Part shown: in pieces, positions 1 to 5,811 of the stretch
How the letters are laid out: the number at the start of each line of letters is the position of its first letter
Numbering within the stretch: the first letter of the stretch is position 1
Source of the DNA: CAYRTD01 sp964426915
GTDB taxonomy: Bacteria; Bacteroidota; Bacteroidia; Bacteroidales; GCA-2748055
Length of the DNA stretch: 17,226 nucleotides
Assembly: GCA_964426915.1 (NCBI GenBank)
Contig: CAYRTD010000089.1
Location: 1 to 17,226 of the forward strand
Direction of reading: 5' to 3'
The notes under the pieces: model-generated
Database searches by the model: none
What the model saw: only the letters and a program-made list of their open reading frames with translations
Told to the model about the DNA's origin: nothing
Position numbers and translations under genes: made by a program

Positions 1-20
1 TACGATGAATCAGTACAATA

Positions 21-62
21 AGAATTGAGGAAGGAAACGGTGATCGGTGATCGGTAATCGGT
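21..62. repeat. Short GATCGGT heptamer cluster after a purine-rich stretch
   Basis: A purine-rich stretch (about 21-37) leads into GATCGGT at 42-48 and 49-55, then the variant AATCGGT at 56-62. The same heptamer and the same AATCGGT variant occur in the larger array at 5054-5174, so the two are copies of one dispersed repeat family. No open reading frame with family features crosses it. Its function is unknown. Confidence 0.8.
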
Positions 63-97
63 ATGGGTGCCCCGGTAAAAGTTATCAATAGCAACAC

Positions 98-128
98 TAA
101 CCCCGACAGGCATACGCAACAGGGGTTA
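98..128. repeat. Inverted repeat TAACCCC/GGGGTTA
   Basis: A perfect 7-bp inverted repeat (98-104 with 122-128) is separated by 17 nt. It is not followed by a T tract on either strand, so it does not look like a rho-independent terminator. It may be part of the composite repeat block that fills 1-370, or a small structured element; nothing here decides between these. Confidence 0.5.
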
Positions 129-150
129 AACTGGAATAGGAAGGTGTGCC

Positions 151-171
151 TCCTGCTTCCTACTTCCTCAA
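151..171. repeat. Three pyrimidine heptads (TCCTGCT, TCCTACT, TCCTCAA)
   Basis: Three consecutive 7-bp units of the same TMCTKCY-like type as the array at 260-364 lie at 151-157, 158-164 and 165-171, the last one degenerate. They are out of register with the larger array by 4 bp. The hairpin segment 173-254 lies between the two blocks, as if it interrupted one original array. Confidence 0.6.
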
Positions 172-193
172 GATCCTTACGCTTCGCTCAGGA

Positions 194-254
194 TTCAGTT
201 CAACCATGCATTTTTCAGTTCACCTTCGGTTCCTGAAAAATGGGTTTCACTGAA
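194..254. repeat. Imperfect long hairpin between two heptad blocks
   Basis: The core is a perfect 10-bp stem, CATTTTTCAG (209-218) with CTGAAAAATG (233-242), and a 14-nt loop. It extends outward with AACC (202-205)/GGTT (243-246) and TTCAGT (194-199)/ACTGAA (249-254), leaving small bulges. TTCAGTTCA also occurs as a direct repeat at 194-202 and 214-222. No T tract follows. It resembles a REP-like or MITE-like intergenic palindrome; the mechanism is not shown. Confidence 0.65.
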
Positions 255-259
255 CTTCC

Positions 260-364
260 TACTGCCTACTTCTTCCTCCCTACTTCTTCCTGCTTACTTC
301 TTACTTCTTCCTTCTTCCTGCTTCCTGCTTACTTCTTACTTCTTACTTCTTCCTGCCTACTGCC
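260..364. repeat. Pyrimidine-rich array of fifteen 7-bp units in perfect register
   Basis: The 105 bp divide without any gap into 15 heptads with consensus T(A/C)CT(T/G/C)C(T/C). TACTTCT occurs at 267, 281, 295, 302, 330, 337 and 344; the others are TCCTGCT, TCCTGCC, TCCTTCT, TCCTCCC and TACTGCC. The top strand has only T and C apart from sparse A and G at fixed positions. The array ends 42 bp before the sensor-kinase start, so it sits in or near that operon's promoter region. The 7-bp period excludes a normal coding repeat. Confidence 0.85.
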
Positions 365-381
365 TCCAAACCATTTCTCCT

Positions 382-389
382 TATATTTG
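382..389 (+). promoter_or_regulatory. Possible -7 box for the two-component operon
   Basis: TATATTTG matches the Bacteroidota -7 consensus TAnnTTTG exactly and lies 17 nt upstream of the kinase ATG at 407, implying a very short leader. No TTG-like -33 element is visible 19-21 bp upstream, because that position falls in the pyrimidine heptad array. The assignment is therefore tentative. Confidence 0.35.
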
Positions 390-406
390 TTACAAAAAAA
401 AACAAT

Positions 407-1672
407 ATGAGCAAACTTACAATTATCCTGATTATTCTCTTTTCTACACTTTCTCTTACAGGACTGATTATTTCCCAGACTCTTTGGGTTTCAAATGCTC
501 TTAGCCTGGCCGAAAAACAACATGCGCACCGGGTCGACCTGGCTCTGGATGATGTTCTTGAAGAACTGGTCGATAAAAAAGATTCCATTAAAATAAAAAA
601 CAAACTGGAAGGTGACTCTCTTTTTGAAGCCAATAGTTTGTTTGAGGTACTGGATACGGTATTTCTCAGAACACTTATGGAAAAGTACGTTGATTATCAC
701 GATCTCAATGAAGAATATTACTATTCGATTGTAAAAACATCAACTGATTCTGTATATTATTCTTCCGAAAACAAAACCATCGACAGGGAAAATATGAAAG
801 TTCATAAAGCCTGCCTTTATTGTATATGGAAAAAAGATTATTATCATCTGCAGGTGTTTTTTCCCGAAGTTCGTCAAAACGCACTCGTAAATATGTCCGC
901 CTGGATGATCTCTTCAGGCCTTTTCCTATTTATTATGATATTTAGCCTGTTTTATACCATTATGACGATCATCCGTCAGAAAAAAATATCCAGAATAAGA
1001 GACGACTTTATCAATAATATCACACACGAATTTAAAACTCCCATCGCTACTATTTCTCTTGCTTCAGAGGTTCTGCTGAAAGCAGAAACAGGACAGGATA
1101 ACAAACGGATCTCCAATTATGCACGGGTAATTTACGATGAAAACCGAAGGATGCGGGAACAGGTAGACAGGGTGCTTCAGATGGCGGTTCTTGATAAAAA
1201 CCGCTACAACCTGAACAAGAAACCAACAAACCTGGATGAACTGATAAGAAATAATGTAAATAATCTTTGCCTTGAACACTGTGAACGGGAAGTTAAGGTA
1301 AAAGACATGTTGGCTGCGGCAAATCCTGAAGTAAACGTTGATCCGATCCATATGGGAAATATTATTAATAATCTCGTCAGTAATGCCATAAAATATTCTG
1401 AAGGTATACCCAACATAACTATTCGCAGCAGAAATGAAAAGGGAAATTATATTTTTTCGATAGAGGATATGGGAATTGGTATAAAAAAAGAAGATCAGAA
1501 ACAAATATTCGACAAATTTTACCGTGTATCCACAGGAAACATCCACAATGTAAAAGGCTTTGGATTAGGTCTTTACTATGTAAAATCCATAGTAGAAGCC
1601 CATAACGGGAAAATAATTATTGATAGTGAGTATGGAAAAGGTACAAGATTTGATGTTATTCTTCCACAATAG
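407..1672 (+). CDS. Membrane sensor histidine kinase, RprX-like
   Basis: This is a 421-residue two-component sensor kinase. A transmembrane helix at residues 4-24 and another at about 165-188 frame a periplasmic sensor of roughly 140 residues. The cytoplasmic part has the HisKA H-box with phospho-accepting His207 (NITHEFKTP), an N-box (NIINNLVSNAIKY, 318-330), the G1 box (EDMGIGI, 353-359), the F-box region IFDKFYR and the G2 box GFGLGLYY (384-391), so it should autophosphorylate. There is no HAMP or PAS domain, which is common for small Bacteroidota kinases of the RprX type. The sensor has an unusual CLYC motif (Cys136, Cys139) shortly before the second membrane helix. The ATG at 407 immediately precedes a good membrane segment. 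The partner regulator follows on the same strand. The signal is unknown. Confidence 0.93.
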   Translation: MSKLTIILIILFSTLSLTGLIISQTLWVSNALSLAEKQHAHRVDLALDDVLEELVDKKDSIKIKNKLEGDSLFEANSLFEVLDTVFLRTLMEKYVDYHDLNEEYYYSIVKTSTDSVYYSSENKTIDRENMKVHKACLYCIWKKDYYHLQVFFPEVRQNALVNMSAWMISSGLFLFIMIFSLFYTIMTIIRQKKISRIRDDFINNITHEFKTPIATISLASEVLLKAETGQDNKRISNYARVIYDENRRMREQVDRVLQMAVLDKNRYNLNKKPTNLDELIRNNVNNLCLEHCEREVKVKDMLAAANPEVNVDPIHMGNIINNLVSNAIKYSEGIPNITIRSRNEKGNYIFSIEDMGIGIKKEDQKQIFDKFYRVSTGNIHNVKGFGLGLYYVKSIVEAHNGKIIIDSEYGKGTRFDVILPQ

Positions 1673-1769
1673 AAACATTAGACTCATGTTTGTGTTATAG
1701 ATATATAGTTTTCTCTTATAGTTTCGTTTGTTCTTTAAGGGAAAAATGCTATATCAAAAACCGGAACAG

Positions 1770-2471
1770 ATGAAAAAGAATAAACCGAAAATATTGCTGG
1801 TTGAAGATGATACGAATTTGGGGTTTGTCCTGAACGACTATCTGAGTATAAGCAGCTACGACCCGACACTTGCCAAAGACGGTAATGAAGGACTGGAAAT
1901 GTTTAAATCGGGGAATTATGACCTTTGTATTCTTGATGTAATGCTTCCTTTTAAGGATGGTTTCACGCTTGCTGAAGATATTCGAAAGATCGAGCCTAAC
2001 GTACCCATTATTTTTCTCACCGCCAAAACAATGGAAAAAGATAAGATCAAAGGCTTCAAATCCGGTGGTGATGATTATATAACCAAGCCTTTCAGTACAG
2101 AGGAATTAAGTCTGCGTGTGGAAGCCATTCTCAGAAGATCCAAATATTCAATAATCAAAAATGATGAATCAACAGAATTCAAATTAGGTAATTACAGCTT
2201 TGATTATACAAATTATATATTGCATTCTCCTACCGGTGAACGAAGGTTAACAAAAAAAGAAGCTGAAGTCCTTCGTCTCCTTTGTCTTAATAAGAATCAG
2301 ATCGTTAAAAGAGAAGTCGCTCTTAAAAATATCTGGGGAGATGATGACTATTTCATGGGTAGAAGTATGGATGTATACATCACCAAATTAAGGAAGTTTC
2401 TCAAAGAAGATGAGAAGGTTTCAATTGTGAACATCCCAAGAACCGGTTTTAAACTGGAAATAAAGGAGTAG
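1770..2471 (+). CDS. OmpR-family response regulator, RprY-like
   Basis: This is the cognate regulator of the upstream kinase. Numbering from the ATG at 1770 (233 residues), the receiver domain has acidic residues Asp13/Asp14 (LLVEDD), phospho-acceptor Asp56 (LCILDVMLP), Thr84 and Lys106 (DDYITKPF). A C-terminal winged helix (about 137-231) carries LTKKEAEVLRLLC and the RSMDVYITKLRKFL recognition region typical of RprY-like regulators. An in-frame ATG at 1746 after AAGGGAAAA is an alternative start, and the frame is open back to a TTG at 1728. I prefer 1770 because receiver domains usually begin within about six residues of the start. Nearly 100 nt separate it from the kinase, with no terminator between them. 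Confidence 0.93.
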   Translation: MKKNKPKILLVEDDTNLGFVLNDYLSISSYDPTLAKDGNEGLEMFKSGNYDLCILDVMLPFKDGFTLAEDIRKIEPNVPIIFLTAKTMEKDKIKGFKSGGDDYITKPFSTEELSLRVEAILRRSKYSIIKNDESTEFKLGNYSFDYTNYILHSPTGERRLTKKEAEVLRLLCLNKNQIVKREVALKNIWGDDDYFMGRSMDVYITKLRKFLKEDEKVSIVNIPRTGFKLEIKE

Positions 2472-2478
2472 ATCTTTT

Positions 2479-2856
2479 ATGAATATTGAAAAAGAACAGC
2501 GAATTGATAAATTTCTCTGGTCGGTAAGGATTTTCAAAACCCGAGCCCTTTCTGCCGAAGCTTGTAAAAAAGGTAAAGTCATTATCGATGATATTGAAGC
2601 AAAACCATCCAAAACAGTTAAGGCTGGTGATATGATTAGCGTAAAAAAACCTCCCGTAAATTATAGCTATAAAGTTTTGGACGTTCCCAAAAACAGGGTT
2701 TCTGCAAAGCTTGTGGAAAATTATATTGATGATCAGACTCCCGAAAATGAACTGGAAAAATTAAAAATGTCCGATTCTTTTTTTATTAAACGCGACCGGG
2801 GAGCAGGAAGGCCCACAAAAAAAGAAAGACGGGAAATTGATAAACTTAAAAGATAA
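2479..2856 (+). CDS. hslR: S4-domain RNA-binding protein, Hsp15 family
   Basis: This 125-residue basic protein has an N-terminal S4 RNA-binding fold (about residues 7-65; RIDKFLWSVRIFKTRALS is the typical Hsp15 opening) and a lysine/arginine-rich tail (GRPTKKERREIDKLKR). Hsp15 proteins in other bacteria bind the 50S subunit carrying stalled nascent chains and help recycle it under stress. A clear Shine-Dalgarno sequence, AAGGAG (2463-2468), overlaps the end of the regulator gene and lies 10 nt before the ATG, and only 7 nt separate the two genes, so translation is probably coupled within one transcript. The family assignment is strong; the exact role in Bacteroidota is inferred. Confidence 0.88.
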   Translation: MNIEKEQRIDKFLWSVRIFKTRALSAEACKKGKVIIDDIEAKPSKTVKAGDMISVKKPPVNYSYKVLDVPKNRVSAKLVENYIDDQTPENELEKLKMSDSFFIKRDRGAGRPTKKERREIDKLKR

Positions 2857-2861
2857 TTATT

Positions 2862-3404
2862 ATGCTTGTTGCCCAGCAAAAAAGAAAAGAAAATGTTGCC
2901 GAATATCTTCTCTATATGTTTCAGATCGAAGACATAATTAGGGCTTTCAAATTCGATATTGAGGAGATCGATAAGTCTCTTGTTAGTCAGTACAAAGAAG
3001 ATTATTCCGTAAAACGTGAGATCCGGGAATGGTATAAGTCCATTATCACCATGTTGAAGGAAAATAATTTGGAAAAATCAGGACATATTCCCATGGTTCA
3101 GGGCCTGATGAATAGTCTGAATGACATTCATCTAAGCATGTTAAAGAAAAAGGATGAGCAGGAATATATTGAATTAAATGCCGCCTGTCGTCCCGCTATT
3201 GAAGAATTAAAGCTTAAATCGGGGGATCCGGAAAAAAACGATATAGAAGTATGCCTTAACGGCCTTTACGGATTGTTAATGTTAAAGATCCAACAAAAAA
3301 CCATTAATCCGGAAACAGAAAAAGCATTCGATAACATCTCTAAATTGATTGCCCTGCTCAGCATGAGATTTCATGAGATTGAAGAAGGAAGAAAAGAGTT
3401 ATAG
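2862..3404 (+). CDS. DUF4924 family protein
   Basis: This is a 180-residue, soluble, mostly alpha-helical protein with no signal peptide or membrane segment. Its opening (MLVAQQKRKENVAEYLLYMFQ followed by IEDIIRAF) is characteristic of DUF4924, a Bacteroidota family of unknown function. It begins 5 nt after the hslR stop, so it is very likely the last gene of the two-component operon. No catalytic motif is visible. The charged helical composition and the tight link to an RNA-binding protein would fit a role in protein-protein contacts, but that is inference only. A 67-nt stretch without a clear terminator separates it from the convergent gene at 3472. Confidence 0.85.
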   Translation: MLVAQQKRKENVAEYLLYMFQIEDIIRAFKFDIEEIDKSLVSQYKEDYSVKREIREWYKSIITMLKENNLEKSGHIPMVQGLMNSLNDIHLSMLKKKDEQEYIELNAACRPAIEELKLKSGDPEKNDIEVCLNGLYGLLMLKIQQKTINPETEKAFDNISKLIALLSMRFHEIEEGRKEL

Positions 3405-3471
3405 CAATTAGCACTTTAACTCTATTCGTATTATGTTAGCAGAATATTTCGAAGCATCTTCTATAGGAAAA

Positions 3472-4350
3472 TCAGAAAGAATAAGACAAACCCACACCAA
3501 ATACTTCCTTAATCTGCAGGCTCCCCTCACCTCCGTCTTCCCGCTCCACAACCACATCCTGATCCCAGATCAGCATGGTATTGATAGTTGCTGAAAGAAA
3601 TTTATTTATTTTCATTGCCAGAAGAAAATCTGCATTTATGTCAATCTTCTCAGGGTCTTTCAGGTAATTTGAAAAGAAATTAATATTTGAACTGAAATCA
3701 ACATTTTCCATCAGTCGCAATTTATAGGCAACTTTCAGGTATCCACCAATTTCCGCCCGGAATTTACTTCCGGGATCCACACCGAATTTACCCAGAGAAG
3801 ATAAAGAATCATTCATAACAAAGGTGTATTTCCCGGTTACCGGAGAAATATATATCTGTAAATTATCGGAAGCTTTATATTCCATCCCAATGGAAGTTGT
3901 AAGGTAAGCCGGAGCGAAAAAATCGGAAATCATTACTGAATCATTGGGATAATCATATCCCTCAGCAAATTGGGTGCGGAAATTCAGTAAAGCGCTGTAA
4001 AACCATTTTTCAGATGCCTGAACTCCATATTGGGATGAAAATTCAATTCTGTCATTACTTTTCCTGGTAAGGATATTGTCCCCTCTTCCCTGACTTATAA
4101 GGCCATATCCGAGATCAAGTTCGTTTTCCCAGCTAATATTATCTTTACGGTAATTAAGAAACATGTTCAGCAGTGCAGCTCCGGAAAGACTGGGTTCGCC
4201 ACCGGCAGCCCATTGATAAAGCGCAACCTGTGACATGGTAAGGGTTCCTACTCCGCCAAAGTTCCATGCAGTATCCTCATCATTTTCTTCCTGCCCGTAA
4301 AGAGAAAATATAAAAAGAGAAAATAGAATAACAGTAAATAATTTTTTCAT
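3472..4350 (-). CDS. DUF3078 outer-membrane beta-barrel protein
   Basis: This 292-residue protein has a signal peptide (MKKLFTVILFSLFIFSLYGQ, cut near residue 19). It then shows alternating aromatic and polar strands typical of an outer-membrane barrel, with a C-terminal phenylalanine (GLSYSF) as a likely BAM recognition end. The early WNFGGVGTLTMSQVALYQWA region and the following AAGGEPSLSG match the DUF3078 family, which is common in Bacteroidota and lacks a known substrate. The gene stands alone: it converges with the DUF4924 gene and lies about 200 nt from the gene upstream. A TTTATTTG sequence about 50 nt upstream of the ATG is one base from the Bacteroidota -7 consensus, but no good -33 box accompanies it. 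Confidence 0.87.
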   Translation of the reverse strand: MKKLFTVILFSLFIFSLYGQEENDEDTAWNFGGVGTLTMSQVALYQWAAGGEPSLSGAALLNMFLNYRKDNISWENELDLGYGLISQGRGDNILTRKSNDRIEFSSQYGVQASEKWFYSALLNFRTQFAEGYDYPNDSVMISDFFAPAYLTTSIGMEYKASDNLQIYISPVTGKYTFVMNDSLSSLGKFGVDPGSKFRAEIGGYLKVAYKLRLMENVDFSSNINFFSNYLKDPEKIDINADFLLAMKINKFLSATINTMLIWDQDVVVEREDGGEGSLQIKEVFGVGLSYSF

Positions 4351-4557
4351 AATTATGCTTTTTTAAAAATCACTAAACCTGCAATATTCCTACAAATAAA
4401 TTTATTGTGGAAACAGATTTAGTGGTAAAATTTCTTCTATTTTGATCAAAAACTAAAAAAATTTAATGAAAATACTGTTAAAGCCAACAAAAAAAAATTA
4501 AAATAGTTTACTCAAACATAAACACACATCGATTCGATGGCATGCACTTTACCGGCT

Positions 4558-4971
4558 TCATTGAAGAAACCTCTCTGAGTATGAAGGATCCGGAATATAA
4601 CAGCTATCTCTTTTACCAAAGATACGATATCGATTCCTGGCTGTCAGATCATATAAGTAATCCCGGATAAAACGGGGTAGAAAGATCAGGTAATATATCA
4701 GACTGAACGGGAATTTCATTTTTCGACTAATCCTTAATGCTGCATCGGATCTGTGATGTAATATACCGTTTTCCAGAAGTATGAGAGAATCCGGTTCAGA
4801 CCCCTCAGCATATAAACCAGGAAAATTCTTTTTCACATAATCAGATTGAAGTGAGCTAAAATAATGGTAACCTGATCGTTCATATTTAAGAATAAACTGA
4901 ACAGAGCCTGTACACAGGTTACAATAACCATCAAAGAAGATTACGGACTTGTTGTGAGGTTTACTTTGCAT
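4558..4971 (-). CDS. DCC-family thiol-disulfide oxidoreductase (DUF393)
   Basis: This 137-residue protein opens with the family signature FFDGYCNLCTGSVQF, giving a thioredoxin-like CxxC (Cys17, Cys20). It continues with the usual SLQSD element (residues 40-44), a DSLILLENG strand and a hydrophobic helix (about 88-105). DUF393/DCC proteins are predicted thiol-disulfide oxidoreductases, but their natural substrates are mostly unknown. The length is normal for the family. The ATG at 4971 leaves seven residues before the core strand. Upstream lie G-tracts and the heptamer array, so its promoter must lie within or beyond unusual repeat DNA. It shares its strand with the flavin reductase-like gene at 5272-5784, about 300 nt upstream. 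Confidence 0.9.
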   Translation of the reverse strand: MQSKPHNKSVIFFDGYCNLCTGSVQFILKYERSGYHYFSSLQSDYVKKNFPGLYAEGSEPDSLILLENGILHHRSDAALRISRKMKFPFSLIYYLIFLPRFIRDYLYDLTARNRYRIFGKRDSCYIPDPSYSERFLQ

Positions 4972-5002
4972 TGGAGCGGTTTTGTAAAGAGTATAACAGT
5001 GC

Positions 5003-5052
5003 GGAGGGGGGAATGTTTTTTGTGGGGAGAAGGTGAGGGGAGGGGGGAAGGG
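5003..5052 (+). repeat. Cluster of G-tracts, potential G-quadruplex
   Basis: Within 50 nt there are five G-runs: six at 5006-5011, four at 5024-5027, four at 5037-5040, six at 5042-5047 and three at 5050-5052. Four runs of three or more with loops of 12, 9 and 1 nt could form a loose G-quadruplex on the plus strand. This is about 30-80 nt upstream of the DCC gene start, on that gene's template strand. The 11-mer AGGGGGGAATG (5005-5015) recurs at 17210-17220. Quadruplex formation is inferred. Confidence 0.45.
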
Positions 5053-5053
5053 T

Positions 5054-5174
5054 GATCGGTAATCGGTGATCGGTGATCGGTGATCGGTGGTCGGTGATCG
5101 GTGATCGGTGTGATCGGTGATCGGTGGGATCGGTGATCGGTGGGATCGGTGATCGGTGGGATCGGTGGGACGGT
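5054..5174. repeat. GATCGGT heptamer tandem array
   Basis: There are thirteen exact GATCGGT units, starting at 5054, 5068, 5075, 5082, 5096, 5103, 5112, 5119, 5128, 5135, 5144, 5151 and 5160, plus the variants AATCGGT (5061), GGTCGGT (5089) and GACGGT (5169). The left half has a strict 7-bp period. In the right half a GG follows every second unit, giving three 16-bp higher-order units (GATCGGTGATCGGTGG) at 5112-5159. Every exact unit contains a GATC site. The array lies between two minus-strand genes and has no spacer structure, so it is not a CRISPR. The long frame through it on the minus strand is a low-complexity artefact. Confidence 0.92.
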
Positions 5175-5271
5175 AACCAATTTATGAGTCGAACCCACCC
5201 TGGTCATAATGAAGAAAGATCGGCGGAAATATCAAAGTCCTGACTGTAAAGTAAGAAAATGATGTACTATG

Positions 5272-5784
5272 TTACCGTAAATATACATTACGAACATGCC
5301 CTATATAAAAACGATGGAAATCATTTTTCGGATAGTTTCTGGTAATCAGATCTTTCAGGATAAAATTATCAGGCTTCAGGTTGTCGGCGTAAATTTTTTC
5401 ACATTCCATAATGAGTCGGGACTGTTCGAAAGCAATATTTCCGGATTCAGTGGAAAAGACTTTCAATCCTGTTTCGGCAGCTTTGTCGAAATCTCTCCCC
5501 GACTTGCTGCCGCAGAAATTAAGGATATCCTTGTATTTATTATCAAAAAATGACAGGGTGAAATATTTTGATTTTTCAGCAAACTCAAAGGTATAACGTT
5601 GAGGACGGATAAAACAAACAGCAACCGGAAGATTCCATAAGACCCCCATTGTTCCCCAACTTGCGGTCATGGTATTCCATGACTCCATATTCCCTGCAGT
5701 GATGAGCATCCAGTCTTTACCGATGGACTTAAAAACATTACCCTGAATTTTTTCCGGAGTTATTTTCTGAAATTCTTTATTCAT
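5272..5784 (-). CDS. Flavin reductase-like (FMN-binding) protein
   Basis: This protein of about 170 residues belongs to the flavin reductase-like, FMN-binding split-barrel family. Typical elements are GKDWMLITAGN, the NTMTASWGTMGVLWNLPVA strand pair that binds FMN, IRPQRYTFEF and FTLSFFDNKYKDILNFCGSKSG. Such proteins reduce free flavin or act as flavin-dependent oxidoreductases; the partner cannot be told from sequence. I chose ATG 5784 (MNKEFQKITPEK), preceded by purine-rich TAAGAAAA. In-frame ATG 5811 and TTG 5814 are alternatives. A GATATTTG sequence at 5812-5819 on the minus strand, one base off a -7 box, would place transcription start downstream of 5811 and so favour 5784. It stands alone, divergent from the transporter at 6494. 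Confidence 0.88.
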   Translation of the reverse strand: MNKEFQKITPEKIQGNVFKSIGKDWMLITAGNMESWNTMTASWGTMGVLWNLPVAVCFIRPQRYTFEFAEKSKYFTLSFFDNKYKDILNFCGSKSGRDFDKAAETGLKVFSTESGNIAFEQSRLIMECEKIYADNLKPDNFILKDLITRNYPKNDFHRFYIGHVRNVYLR

Positions 5785-5811
5785 TTTTCTTAGCTTATCT
5801 GATTGTGGCAT

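Noticed and set aside
1673..1691. AAACAT/ATGTTT hairpin between kinase and regulator genes as a terminator
   Set aside because: It is short, AT-rich and lacks a T tract; the two genes are functionally paired and co-oriented.
1728..1769. TTG start at 1728 for the response regulator
   Set aside because: It would add 14 residues with no counterpart in receiver domains; ATG codons at 1746 and 1770 are better placed.
4527..4539. CATCG-ATT-CGATG palindrome as a terminator for the DCC gene
   Set aside because: The stem is only 5 bp and no T tract follows on the minus strand.
5054..5174. CRISPR array
   Set aside because: The units are 7 bp with no unique spacers and no cas genes nearby.
4941..5207. 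88-codon minus-strand open frame rich in PITDHRS repeats
   Set aside because: It is the translation of the 7-bp GATCGGT array, stays open only because the repeat lacks stops, and has no protein-like composition outside the repeat.
5175..5210. T-arm-like sequence (GGGTTCGACTC on the minus strand), suggesting a tRNA
   Set aside because: The T-stem cannot pair (GTGGG against CATAA), and no anticodon or acceptor arm is found around it.
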